Source: Tubiluchus corallicola
Lineage: Eukaryota > Priapulida > Priapulimorpha > Priapulimorphida > Tubiluchidae
Assembly: GCA_030141605.1 (NCBI GenBank)
Contig: JAQGDQ010001227.1
Span: 1-53,826 of the forward strand
DNA: 53,826 bases
Direction: 5' to 3'
Shown here: piece by piece, positions 11,090 to 22,119 of the stretch
How the letters are laid out: the number at the start of each line of letters is the position of its first letter
How positions within the stretch are numbered: position 1 is the stretch's first letter
Position numbers and translations under genes: made by a program
Notes under the pieces: model-generated
Database searches by the model: none
Told to the model about the DNA's origin: nothing
Seen by the model: the letters and a program-made list of their open reading frames with translations, nothing else

Positions 11090-11755
11090 TCATAAAGAAA
11101 CGGAGGATTTTATACATAGACAAACATGTGCACAAACACAGAGGATTTTATACATAGACAAACATGTGCACAAACACAGAGGATTTTATACATAGACAAA
11201 CATATGCACAAACACAGAGGATTTTATACATAGACAAACATATGCACAAACACAGATGATTTTATACATAGACAAACATATGCACAAACACAGAGGATTT
11301 TACACGTAGACAAACATGTGCACAAACACAGAGGATTTTATACATAGACAAACATGTGCACAAACACAGAGGATTTTATACATAGACAAACATATGCACA
11401 AACACAGAGGATTTTACACGTAGACAAACATGTGCACAAACACAGAGGATTTTATACGTAGACAAACATGTGCACAAACACAGAGGATTTTATACGTAGA
11501 CAAACATATGCACAAACACAGAGGATTTTATACGTAGACAAACATGTGCACAAACACAGAGGATTTTATACGTAGACAAACATATGCACAAACACAGAGG
11601 ATTTTACACATAGGCAAACATATGCACAAACACGGAGGATTTTATACATAGACAAACATGTGCACAAACACAGAGGATTTTATACATAGACAAACATGTG
11701 CACAAACACAGAGGATTTTACACGTAGACAAACATGTGCACAAACACAGAGGATT
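11090..11755. repeat. 38-bp minisatellite, about 17 copies
   Basis: Unit AGAGGATTTTATACATAGAC followed by AAACATGTGCACAAACAC. Variants (CACGTAG, CATATG) recur in runs, which indicates block amplification. It lies about 85 bp downstream (minus sense) of the 33-nt exon donor. Confidence 0.95.
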
Positions 11756-11840
11756 TCCAAAAATGTATGAAAATGCCTACAACTCATAAATTATAATAAA
11801 TAATTGGTAACGGTAAATACATGGTGCATCTTTTACTTAC

Positions 11841-11873
11841 ATTTCTGTAGGGGAGGAGGGCTTTCTGCTGAAG
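11841..11873 (-). CDS. Cassette B 33-nt proline-rich microexon
   Basis: Acceptor TTTTTTGCCATTTCAG and donor AAAT|GTAAGTAAAA, phase 1 on both sides, 11 codons. With the T from the transmembrane exon it reads S-SAESPPPLQK just inside the membrane. PPPLQK is a short proline-rich stretch that could bind an SH3 or WW partner (inference). Excellent splice sites and matching phases on both sides; no homology evidence. Confidence 0.6.
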
Positions 11874-11977
11874 CTGAAATGGCAAAAAAATATCGTTGAA
11901 ATAAGTTCATTTTGAAAGAGAATAAGTTTCAAAGTCTGACAATGTGCCACAGCAACACAAATTAAAAACAGAGCGTA

Positions 11978-12024
11978 TCACCATCATCATCACCATCATT
12001 ATCATCATCATCATCATCATTGTC

Positions 12025-12056
<32 letters not shown>

Positions 12057-12261
12057 CATCATGTCATTATCATCATCATCATCATTGTTATCATCATCAT
12101 CATTATCATCATCATCACCACCGTCATCATCATTATCATCATTGTTATTATCACCATCATCGTCATAAATATCATCATTGTCATCATCATCATCATCATT
12201 GTTATTATCACCATCATCATCATTGTTATTATCACCATCATCATCATAAATATCATCATTG

Positions 12262-12314
<53 letters not shown>

Positions 12315-12553
12315 GTCATTGTTATTATCACCATCATCATCATTATCATCATCATCATTATCATCATCATCACCACCGTCATCATCATTATCATCATTGT
12401 CATCATCATCATCATCATCATCATTGTCACCATCATCATGACCATCATCATCATCATTGTCACCATCATCATGACCATCATCATTATCATCACCATCATC
12501 ATCATCATCACTATCATCATCATCATCATCATCACCACCATCATCATTGTAAT
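11978..12553. repeat. ATC trinucleotide microsatellite, copy 2
   Basis: CATCAT/TATCAT/GTCATT triplets. The right boundary TCATTGTAATCATAT, then CAATTTATTTTTCTC, is shared with copy 1 at 7840-7895. It lies in the intron after the cassette B transmembrane exon. The poly-His, poly-Ser and poly-Met ORFs are artefacts. Confidence 0.95.
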
Positions 12554-12631
12554 CATATCAATTTATTTTTCTCTTTCTCGTAAAAATAAGAGACCATTCA
12601 AACACTATTTTGCTGACTCTGCACACAAACG

Positions 12632-12660
12632 GGGGGTGGGTGGGTGGGTGGGTGGGTGGT
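12632..12660. repeat. (GGGT)n microsatellite
   Basis: About seven GGGT units preceded by a G run. G-rich on the plus strand, so it could form a quadruplex. Confidence 0.85.
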
Positions 12661-12874
12661 GTAGTCGTATGTTGATAGTCCTGGGATGTAAGTTGTCAAG
12701 TCAATAACTGTGGTGTGAAACCTTCTGAGCAGTTAGGCATATTTCGTGACAAACGTTTGAAATATTTGTATTGCACTGAATTGTTATTCAGGTAGGTAAA
12801 TTTTAAAAGCAAATTGATTTGAATTACAACTTTTTATACCACATTAATCATATTCACTTTAAAGATGTACTTAC

Positions 12875-12985
12875 AGGCAAAGCACGACAATCTCTTGAAG
12901 TAACAATAGAAACAGGAAGCTAAAATTACAGGAAGAAGAATACCGATCGACAGACCAATTGATGCCACTATGTATGAAGGCTTTT
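12875..12985 (-). CDS. Cassette B transmembrane exon
   Basis: Acceptor CATTCTTTCCAG and donor GCCT|GTAAGTAC, 37 codons, phase 1 on both sides. It encodes E-KPSYIV, a hydrophobic segment ASIGLSIGILLPVILAS-CFY, then CYFKRLSCFA. This is a type I single-pass helix with a basic stop-transfer and juxtamembrane cysteines that could be palmitoylated (inference). It follows Ig-2 directly, as in receptor A. Confidence 0.75.
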
Positions 12986-13104
12986 CTGGAAAGAATGTTG
13001 TTATCAAATGTAAATACAATTTTATTATACAAGACTACATGTAATAATTTAAATCCATCTACCAATGTAGGAACCATCTACTATTATAAACGCAAGTTTT
13101 AGTA

Positions 13105-13700
13105 AAGTAAAGTACAGTAAGTCTTCGCTTAACGACGCTAATGTGTTCCACCTAAAGATGATTTTAAGTTTATTAATTAGATACCAATTTTCTGTGAAAT
13201 TTTTTTTTGTTCAAATTACATTACTGCAGACGAGACCATTAAAATACATGTAGTGTACATTTCCTAAACATTACATGAAAATCAGGGATACCATGACTCG
13301 TTACAGTCACTGTTATCGGCTAATTACACAATTACCCATATAATTTGTTTTTTATTTTTCCCGCATGGGGGAGCCAAAAACTAAAGGGGAAAAGTGGGCA
13401 ATTGCAGGCAGGCTTGACTGGTTATTGCAGAGACTTACTTGTAATGTGGATAATGCAATTTTTATGTGAGAAATTTAATGTCATGCTTCAACCATAAACA
13501 GTGTGCGCTCTCTACCCGAACGAAGTAAGTGATTTTTGTAAATCTGAGTATATTACTAATTAAATTTCATGAATTAGATAGCAATTTTCTGTGCAATTTT
13601 TTTTGTTCAAATTTCTGTATTTTTTGTTCAAATTGCATTACTACAAATTCTACGTACTCTTTTGTTTTTTCTCCTTTAGAAAATAAAGACTGCAGTAAAC
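13105..13700. mobile_element. Probable pogo/Tigger-like remnant and internal duplicate
   Basis: CAGTAAGTCTTCGCTTAACG at 13107 resembles a Tigger-type terminus. The stretch AATTTTCTGTG-AAATT-TTTTGTTCAAATT at 13185-13225 recurs at 13580-13640. No matching right terminus was identified. Confidence 0.35.
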
Positions 13701-13768
13701 ACCTTATGAAAGGAACTCTCGTGTTTTGCTGTGTTAACAATCACAAACAGGCAAACAAACAAACATAC

Positions 13769-14122
13769 CAGGTGGCAGGATGATAAGATCCCTAACATGG
13801 ACGTTGGCGCTTAACAACACGACAGTTTTTCTGTTGCCGAGCGTAAGTGTAAAAATGCCGTCATCTTCCTTCATGGCACGGCGTATGAACAAAGTCGCCG
13901 CGTAGCAGATCCGGTCGACTGTGTCAATCCGGGCGGTAATGTGCTCATCAAACTGGAGGCTTACATTAGGATTAATAACATGAATCCGGTTAGCTCCGTT
14001 TCTCCACGCCCACATGGCGGCCTTGTACGGAGGGTAACAGCAAAATTTCAGAACAATGTTAAAATTCTCCTGTGCAGGCACTGAGTAATCCATCTGATTA
14101 CTGGGCACTGGCGCTGGCTCAC
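13769..14122 (-). CDS. Cassette B Ig-like domain 2 (membrane-proximal)
   Basis: Acceptor ATTTATTTAAG and donor CCACCTG|GTATGT, 118 codons, phase 1 on both sides. Starts GEPAPVPSN and contains FNIVLKFCCYPPY (B strand with double Cys), MWAWRNG (C strand Trp), RICYAATLFI (E strand with Cys) and MKEDDGIFTLTLGN (F strand, where the usual Y-x-C Cys is missing). Aligns well with receptor A's Ig-2 (GEPHF, HFCCKP, CYTTEL, EDEGTYVFSAKN). The first G codon fuses with the previous exon's T to give Cys (LLC-EP), as in receptor A. Extracellular; ligand unknown. Confidence 0.75.
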
Positions 14123-14165
14123 CTTAAATAAATTTAGTGACAGTTAACTACCTCGGAATAACTAA

Positions 14166-14995
14166 CCCTTTCACTACGGAAGGTGGCACACTGCGACCCA
14201 GGTCTGTTTATATCACTTCTAAAGCCATGCATTACATTGTGGCGGATTATGATTTTATGGGCCTTAGGCTTGAGCTTGGAACGGGCCTTTTAAATGTTGC
14301 TACACTGCTGAGCTGACGTGTTTTTGTGGAGCTCTCGTCGTTTGTAAGTTTGTTTAATTTTGTGAGTTTTTGTCCACCGATTGTGATAAAAATTATATCT
14401 TCTTGATCCTTGAGTTGTGGACTAGGACTATATAAAAAATTTTTTCGTTTTATTTTGCCGGGCCCCTTTTGATCCCGGGCCTTAGGCTTCAGCCTATAGG
14501 GCTATCCGCTACAGGCCCTGGGATTGGGGTTGCTTCACAGTAAGTAATGTTAACCAGCCAATCAGTGTCTGAAATCAGCTGCATTCCATAATACTGTACT
14601 GTATGGTATATTCTCATGCAAAATCACTTGTAGATCGTGGATAAACTACATATTTAATTGATTGTTCTGCATTCTTATAAAATGATTGAATATGATACAT
14701 TAGTATTGTGTCTTTTGTGAAAACTGGTTTCTAAATATAAGAACATGCTTATTTATGATTGTGTGTGTGTGCGCGAGTGCATGTGTGTGTGTGTGCGTGC
14801 GTGTGTATGTGTGTGCGTGTGTGTGTGTGGGCACGTGTAGAAATAAAAATAATATTAAATTAGTATTCAATAATGAACAGATATTCGTTTATTTACAAAA
14901 TTTTGTTTTAGTAACACACCACAAGAAGTTATTGTCAAATGTGCAAAAGTCAATATGGCCCAGGCTCAGTAAAAAGCAACAACGTAGTGAAAGGG
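14166..14995. mobile_element. piggyBac-like MITE
   Basis: Inverted termini CCCTTTCACTACG and CGTAGTGAAAGGG. Flanks are CTAA and TTAT, degenerate forms of the TTAA target used by piggyBac. It contains a (GT)n tract at 14760-14830 and no transposase. Related termini are at 34814-34874. Confidence 0.65.
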
Positions 14996-15269
14996 TTATT
15001 ATTTATTCGTACGAAAGATACATTAATACCACACAGTCACACAGTATATTAGTAATTGTGCAATATATTATTACTGTATTAGTGAACTGCACTAACAGCA
15101 TAAGAAAAAGCCATGGTACCCAAAAATGGGCTTAATTTTTGATATTTTAATCTCAACACACAAACATGCAAAAATTTCGGGGTGTAATTTGTCCCCCAGG
15201 ACCAGTCGACAGGGGCATCATGATCTAGAGACTTGCTACGTTTCGCTCTGTATTGTAACGTAAAATGGC

Positions 15270-15440
15270 TGGCGGATCTGTCTACCCTTACGAAAGTTCA
15301 CGTGTCTATGAGTTTGGTGGAGACACAACAAGTGAACGTACATGAAAGGTAGAGCCGGCTCATGTATAGCAACTGCAGCACCCTCTATTTTTACTTGATA
15401 TTATCGATAACATTCAATATAATTTTTCCTTTAATTTTTT
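15270..15440. repeat. Fragment of a dispersed repeat
   Basis: GCAGCACCCTCTATTTTTAC and TATTATCGATAACATTCAAT recur, inverted or direct, at 21620-21690 and 26690-26750. Termini are unclear. Confidence 0.45.
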
Positions 15441-15534
15441 CCTTATACTTGTACATTATGTAATCCTTAAGCTTAATGCCAGTAGTCGTTCGTTTCCTCG
15501 TTCATGAAAAAATTACAAAAAAACTTACATAGAT

Positions 15535-15975
15535 AGTTGACTTATATAAATTGTCAACTTACATAAGAGGTCAACTTACACAAAGGGTCAGGTTACATGT
15601 ATAAAAGGTCAACTTATACAAAGGGTCAAGTTACATGTATAAAAGGTTAACTTATACATAAAAGGTCAACTTACAGAAAAGGTCGACTTATATAAATGGC
15701 CAACGTCCATAAAAGGTCAACTTACACAAAGGTCAACTTATGTAAAAGATCAACTTGTACAAAAGGTTGACATACATAAAAGGTCAATTTACATAAAAGG
15801 TCAACTTATACAAAAGGTTGACATACATAAAAGGTCAACTTACAGAAAAGGTCGACTTATAAAATGGCCAACTTCAATAAAAGGTCAACTTACACAAAGG
15901 GTCAACTTACGTAAAAGGTCAACTTACTCAAAATTGTTAATGTACACAAAAGGTCAACTTACATAAAAGGTCAAC
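15535..15975. repeat. 17-bp minisatellite built on a splice-donor unit, about 25 copies
   Basis: Minus-strand unit GTAAGTTGACCTTTTAT. It begins at the 5' splice site of cassette B Ig-1: the exon's last 13 bases (GTTGACCTTTTAT) plus the donor GTAAG are the repeated sequence. Most copies keep a donor-like GTAAGT. Confidence 0.9.
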
Positions 15976-16277
15976 TGGAAATTGCAAAAGCAGATCATCT
16001 CCATCTTTGAAAAGAAGCTCGTATAAAGTGCTGACATCTACTGGCTGCACATTAATAATAGTAAGCGTCACAGTCAGACATTTGTCTTGCTCCTGCACCA
16101 CTGAGTGAAATTTCCCATTTCCCCATTCTAGTGCACCATGTTTGTGAACCAGTTCTGCACCATTGTATTTCCAAATGACGGCGAAAGAGGTGCTGGTGAC
16201 ATTGAAACAGCGGGATACTGTTAACGAGCTGTTTGTATATAGTGAAACCCACACTTGTTCTAAATCTTTACTTTTGA
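15963..16277 (-). CDS. Cassette B Ig-like domain 1
   Basis: Acceptor TTCTTTATTTTTAG and donor TTTTAT|GTAAGTTG, 105 codons, phase 1 on both sides. Contains KDLEQVWVSLY, SRCFNVTSTSFAVIWKYNG (B-strand Cys and C-strand Trp), QDKCLTVTLTIINVQPVD (E-strand Cys) and STLYELLFKDGD (F strand lacking Cys). The end PVDLL-C is parallel to receptor A Ig-1's VNLL-C. EQVWVSLY aligns with ETIWVNLF at the start of receptor A Ig-1. Extracellular. No upstream exon belonging only to this cassette was found between 16.3 and 23.3 kb. Confidence 0.7.
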
Positions 16278-16489
16278 CTAAAAATAAAGAAAAAAGATTG
16301 GTAGTTTAACCAGCCTCTTTGTCTTAAACACTGCTAGTTCATTCTATGTACAGCAAAATGTCTACTGGACACTTTTAAATGTATATGGCTTTTTCATACA
16401 TGTCACCAAGAATAAGTTACTAGCTTTGCATGCATGTATGCGTGTTAGAAAATAAGTAATGACAGCTGTTACTGGTCATTCTATGTATT

Positions 16490-16660
16490 TTAGACTTGGA
16501 TGCACACTTTCCATAGGAATGCATGAGGTCACTGGTCAGCTGGTTACTGCTCAAGACATTACTTGGATGCACACTTTCCATAGGGATGCACGAGGTCACT
16601 GGTCAGCTGGTTACTGCTCAAGACATTACTTGGATGCACACTTTCCATAGGGATGCACCA
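16490..16660. repeat. 67-bp tandem repeat, about 2.5 copies
   Basis: Unit starts TTGGATGCACACTTTCCATA and ends TCAAGACATTAC. The copies are almost identical, so this is a recent local duplication. The plus ORFs are shadows. Confidence 0.9.
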
Positions 16661-17245
16661 AAACCAGATTTTAACGAGCCGAACTGGACCGGTACCAAAT
16701 GTTTCAAACTTCTTTGGCCGAACCATATTTAAATCATATTTCTATAATTCTATTTCATTTTTGTTTTGCCGAAACCAAAATTAGTCAAATTTCAGAATTT
16801 CTTCACTGAAACCAAATTGAACTGAACCAAATCATTAACTTACAGTAACAAATTTCAAACTTTACAAGTGGTCTCAGCAAATTTTTCAAAAGGGGTTCAT
16901 TTTCACGCTCAGAGAGGTAAAAATTTTTTGTTATGTAATCCGTTTGACATGTTTACAAATTTCATCTAGAAAATGCAAACAGTGAATACCAGTACATAAA
17001 TTACAGTTTTCATTAACAGATAACAGTTCAGTAATTGCTTTGATATTGTGGCTTAATCAGTAATCATATAGCCAACGTTTCACCTATTGTATCAAATATT
17101 TATTTCACACTAAACTTAATGAATAAAACTCTCATGTGCTTGCATCTGATACGCATCATTTATCCGCGCTTGAAACAGTTACACTAAATTCACTGAGTAA
17201 TGTTGACAATAATTTTAAATCTTCGCAAAATTCACAATTTTTTCT
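16661..17245. other. Diverged repeat-like AT-rich DNA
   Basis: Contains scattered GAACCAAAT/GAACTGAACC motifs similar to the sequence resumed at 17900-18060 (CCGAATTCATTTAAACAAAC). The hAT MITE at 17254-17645 probably split one older repeat. No exon found. Confidence 0.35.
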
Positions 17246-17253
17246 GCTAAATT

Positions 17254-17645
17254 CAGGGCCGGAACTAGATGTGGCAAGCAGGGGGGGGGGGCGCAAAAAT
17301 TTTCTGGGGGGGGGGCGAGGTATCCAAAGTGGTTAAGTAATGCTTAAGCCAATTTTTAACCCCTTTTATACTGCATGCAGGCCTATAATTAGCTCTCAGT
17401 TAACCGAACGTTATTAATGTGCCTCTAACTAAATTGTTATTTACAGAAATTTATCACACACAAGTTTTAAGAAAATAATACACTGAAGCTACCAAACATT
17501 TTTTACCTAATTCTAATTCATATTGAAAATGATTACATGCGAACTGCAATTTTCACTGCAAAAAAAATTATTTGTCCGATTTTGCAGGGGGGCGCAAATT
17601 TTGACAGGGGGCGCCCCCCCCTCGCTCCCCCTAGTTCCGCCCCTG
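17254..17645. mobile_element. hAT MITE with perfect 8-bp target-site duplication
   Basis: Termini CAGGGCCGGAACTAG and CTAGTTCCGCCCCTG. The 8-bp GCTAAATT is identical on both sides (17246-17253 and 17646-17653). The long G and C runs next to the termini are complementary, so the element can fold back on itself. Confidence 0.85.
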
Positions 17646-17653
17646 GCTAAATT

Positions 17654-19250
17654 AACAAAAAAATCACGTACATTGTACAAATAAGGACGTCGACAGGTAA
17701 ATGACTTCACGACACCCAGTCGCATCACCCCAAATGGTAAAACTTTAAGAAGCTAGTTCAAGCTGCCATCCTACCACGTGCAAACAGTTTTCTTTAAAAA
17801 TTGTCGGTTAGTTTTGTCTGGCTTAGTTCTATTGCTTAATGAGGTCGTTAAATGACAAATTACACATTATAAAATGAATTTTTTACCGGACAAATTACAG
17901 ATTATAAAATGAATTTTTTACCGGTCGCCACCGAATTCATTTAAACAAACAGAATTTTGCAAAATTTTGGCCGAATTTCTTAAAAAAAATCACAAAAATA
18001 AAACTTTACCAAATTGTTTCTACCAACGAAACAAAACGGCTGTTTCCAAATTTCCGTGCGTCCCTAACCTTTCACAAATACTAGGTAACATCTTCCTTAT
18101 TAATGCAACATAAAGGTGTAACTTAAACCTCACATTTTTTTACCATTCACAATGATATTCTGCATCATTAAAAAGGACCGAGAATCTATTAATCGTCTTA
18201 CTACTCCCAATAACTAAAAATTTATTACTTATTTATTTCTATTACTTAAAAGTATTTATTACATAGGCATCAACTAATAATTAATGCTTTTCCCCTTCTT
18301 ACATTAATTGGGCTTGCCCCCCCCCCCACACACACACATTTGTCCAATAAACCATATTATTTTATTGAATGCTTGCAGTATGAGTGTATCGCGTATTGTC
18401 TGCTACTTTATCGTTGAACTAATCAATGCCAGTGTTTTTCTAAAAAGAATAGCAACTTCATAGTTAATATATTCAAAGTTCTTACCATAATTAATATTGA
18501 GTATCAGACTGAAAATAGAAATTATATCACGCAGGCTGAATCTCGTTCCTTTTTCCATTAATCATTTTATTCATGACCGTAACAAAGTCACAGAAAGCCG
18601 GATCACGAAAGAATCGATGGTCATCTAGTCAATCTTCCCTGAATAAACATACATGATGGTCGTTATTGAAAGTTTTTTAGTACAAGTTATTTGAGAAAAT
18701 AAATTACGCCAACTGTGAAAGTTAGAGTCACGGCTGAAAAATGCAATTATAGTTTTTTATGGAAAGTAATAGCGAAGGAATTAAAGCTAATTTATTATAT
18801 GCACGTACAGCAATGATATGTAATCAACGTAACTGAGAGTTTTAAAACAAGTAGTCAACTAATGATCTGTCGCAATGATGCCACTCGTAATTAAATATTA
18901 TTCTTACTAATAATTTTTCCAAAGCTACCTCTTTTACATTCAGCAGCCGCTGCTTATTTACCTTAGTTACCGCAAAAACACCAAACTTGTTGAGTAACAT
19001 CTACGAACTTGTCGCTTGCTCAACTCACGACGACAAGTGCTAAACGTCACCTTTCCGTTAATGACAAAGTTACTTAAATATTGTAACAACTAACAAGTCG
19101 TCGAAAATAGTACTTTAAGTTTTAATATTGAAAATAATTAAGACTTAAAACTCCTCACTAAAATAATAAATGGTAAAGTTAAATTATTAAATTTTTAGTC
19201 TTATTTTAGTACGAGGAAATCTTTAGTGTAGTGTGTTTAATTTTCAATTA
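17654..19250. other. Non-coding AT-rich DNA, no supported exon
   Basis: Includes a 28-bp direct duplication (ACAAATTACA..ATTATAAAATG at 17854 and 17889), a C run with CACACA at 18317-18340, and an isolated acceptor/donor pair on the minus strand around 18488-18520 enclosing 23 nt that does not match the phase of its neighbours. No WSC, FN3 or signal-peptide exon is visible. Confidence 0.4.
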
Positions 19251-19259
19251 ATTTTTTCT

Positions 19260-19410
19260 AATAACTTCTGTTGTGGCTGATTTGCTCACCCCTGATTTGC
19301 TAAAAATGCTTTTTTCGCCACCCTTCCTTTAAATACTAATAACCTATTTTATTTTATATACTATGTACTTTGTTTTTCGTGTGTATAAGAGATAAATAAA
19401 TCTGAACCTA
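19260..19410 (+). mobile_element. 3' end of a non-LTR element
   Basis: TCGCCACCCTTCCTTTAAAT ... AGATAAATAAATC resembles the 10560-10680 3' region (GCCACCCTTTCACC ... AATAAA). No coding part remains. Confidence 0.4.
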
Positions 19411-20290
19411 CAATATGTGACACGCTGAATGCAAATGCCTTTGTACAGTTTTTACAGCATATACACATGTCCAATCATACAAAACTATTTTAAAAATCGT
19501 TGTACAACTAGTATTTCTTTTGTACCTCAATTTATTTCACTTGATTGTTTCGCTTTATTTTGTCACCAGAAAAGTTTTAGTACCGTGTTGTTAATTTTCG
19601 ATTTTCTGATCATTTCTGTTTTTCACCGTCTCACAGCCCATTTTGCCCAAAGCACCGTTCAAACATTAAGAATGGTAAACACATACACATGCGCGTGGCT
19701 CAAACGATACTTCTGACATAAATGTCTGAAGGTATCTTTGTTTTCTTTTCAGTTTTATTAATAGCTAGTGTACATAGATTCCATTCTTAGATCTGTACTT
19801 TCGTTAGATTTGTATCAATATATTTTTAAAGTTGTTTATATCGTTTTAGTCATTTTTATACTAGCTGCTTTTTGCCAAATTTTTGCAAAATTCTGTTTGT
19901 GCAAAAATGTTATTACTATTATTACATTATTACTGTATATATTACTGTAATTTAAACTTACATTTTAGTGTTTGTCGTTCAGTACTGTTCCTTTCACTGT
20001 ATTCACTAATTCACTGTATTTTGATATACACTTTAATGCCCGGATCAATTTTAACTTGGACATGCAATACTGCAATAAGTATTCCTATATGTTGGGTTTA
20101 TGGATAAAAATAATGAACATTTTAATAGAAATCATCCTGCCTAGAATTCCTATTCCAACGTCCATTTTTCACCTGTCCATCAGTCAAATTTATTAACTCT
20201 CCTGCCAAAAGAAATACAAGTGCCAAAAAATGTCCAATAAACATAAATAACAAAATTATCCATTTACAATAAAAGACCATGTTTTTTATT
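19411..20290. other. AT-rich DNA without supported genes
   Basis: Plus ORFs of 60-95 codons lack recognisable motifs and show no splice context. A minus-strand ORF at 20122-20343 has a hydrophobic N-terminus but no donor in the required phase. Confidence 0.35.
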
Positions 20291-20641
20291 ATAATTAATG
20301 TCATTATAGAATAAGCATGACAATAATGATCAATGGTCCCCACCGCTTCAGCAACAAGAATCTGATGAAAATTATATTAGTCCCCAAATAATGACACGTT
20401 ATGGCATCAAATCTTAACAATTTGGCTAAAACTAATAAGACCAGCTTTACAAAACAGCGAATCATGAAAATTTATTATAAATAAATAAAACATATGATAT
20501 AGCAAAATAGAATATTATCACAAAGACACATGTACAGTACTGTGCTAAAGATCTTTAAAAATGATGTTCAAAAATTTTCGTATGAAACAATGAAAATAAT
20601 AAAAACTGATAGTAATATCTACAAGTTCTTAACAGCAATAT

Positions 20642-20684
<43 letters not shown>

Positions 20685-20920
20685 CACACACACACAAAGA
20701 AACACCCAGTGACACTTTATTACTTTATTACAAAATTTTAGAAAGTTCTTCATTTTGAACCAAGCCAGACAGCCTCATATGCAATTTCAAAAATTTCATA
20801 TACGTTTTGGTTCAATTATTCCATGTGCTTTTTACAAAAAAATTACAATACATATTTGAAATTCATTACAAAAACGGTTAGTCAAACTTGCGATAACTTT
20901 CCAAATTCCAAATGAAGACT
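20291..20920. repeat. Interspersed repeat related to 3.66-4.6 kb, with (ACGC)n(AC)n tract
   Basis: Shares with 4080-4500 the order CCCCAAATAATGACAC, ATCTTAACAATT, AGACCAGCTTTACAAA, CAAATTTCAT-like blocks. The tract at 20641-20695 changes from ACGC to AC. Confidence 0.55.
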
Positions 20921-20924
20921 TAAA

Positions 20925-21185
20925 AAATAGTACTGATGTTTCTTCTACTTGGCCAATATGGAAGTAGTACTGATGTTTCTTCTACTTGTCCAATATGGAA
21001 GTAGTACTGATGTTTCTTCTACTTGGCCAATATGGAAGTAGTACTGATGTTTCTTCTACTTGGCCAATATGGAAGTAGTACTGATGTTTTTTCTACTTGT
21101 CCAATATGGAAGTAGTACTGATGTTTCTTCTACTTGGCCAATATGAAAGTAGTACCGATGCTTCTTCTACTTGGCCAGTATGGAA
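20925..21185. repeat. 37-bp minisatellite, about 7 copies
   Basis: Unit TAGTACTGATGTTTCTTCTA followed by CTTGGCCAATATGGAAG, with alternating GGCC/GTCC. Confidence 0.95.
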
Positions 21186-21429
21186 ATAACGACCAGGGAT
21201 GCCCCATAATTAAAATTAGAGGGGATGCTGCTTCAGAAAATTTTCAGCCATTGTTTTAATACTGTGCAAAACAAAACAAACATATGTAATTTTAATGTTG
21301 TAATAGTAATTTTAAACAAAAAACATACAAAAATTTATACATAAACTTGATAATATCTTAAACAGTAGTTTTTTTGCTTACGAATAGCACATAAACCTGA
21401 TAAAATCCTAAACAGAAATTTTTTACTTA

Positions 21430-21700
21430 TAAATAGCCTAAATTGTTGCAGTTCAGGAATATGAGCGACAGTACTTTCTCTACTTATCAGCAGACGCTAG
21501 CGTTGCAGGGTGTTACCTTAGACATGTACGCATGGCCGCATGCGCATAACAGCCAAGCACACCACTGTGCTGTGCGCTGGTTCTATACAGAAACGAAAGT
21601 TTAAAGAAAGAACTGAAGAAAAAGACTTATTTTATTGAATATTATCGATAATATTGAGTGAAGACAGATGGTGCTGCAGTACCAGTACCTATACACGAAT
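21430..21700. repeat. Dispersed repeat (also 25.25-25.38 and 26.69-26.75 kb)
   Basis: GAGCGACAGTACTTTCTCTAC and CATGCGCATAACAGCCAA recur at 25259 and 25322. AAGACTTATTTTATTGAATA and GATGGTGCTGCAG recur at 26690-26740. No termini resolved. Confidence 0.5.
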
Positions 21701-22119
21701 CCCCACTGGTAACGAGAAGTAATGAACATCACCACAGTGGAAATAAGCAAGTATTAAAGTACTTTAGCTGTTGTCCCTGGACTGTCTTACAGAAGTAAAT
21801 TATTTCTGGAAAGCAATTACTTTTTTAACTTTACACAATTGAAGGCATAACTCAGTGGCAGGACTGGCACCCATCCATTCTTAAGGATAATTCTTTAAGA
21901 ATGAAGTACTAAACCATCAGAGTTGTCTCAGCCGCGTTCAGATAGACAGAAATGCACCACTAATGAAAGTAGTGATTACCCTCATTCATTTACTTTCTGA
22001 ACCACTTGGCTATTACGGTGGCATTGAATTCATATAATAGATCGATTATGTATACATGGGCTCAAAACAAGCACCAAACAAATCAAACGTGAATAAAATA
22101 AGTAAACAAAAAATAAATG

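Noticed and set aside
18488-18520. A 23-nt acceptor-donor pair on the minus strand (TTCTATTTTCAG ... ATG|GTAAGAAC)
   Set aside because: Length not divisible by 3. In phase 1 it starts with TGA; it does not fit the neighbouring exons.
20122-20343. Possible signal peptide on the minus strand (MVFYCKWIILLFMFIGHF) for cassette B
   Set aside because: Available donors (CAG|GTGAAA) are in phase 0, which would put a stop in Ig-1. The region also belongs to an interspersed repeat.
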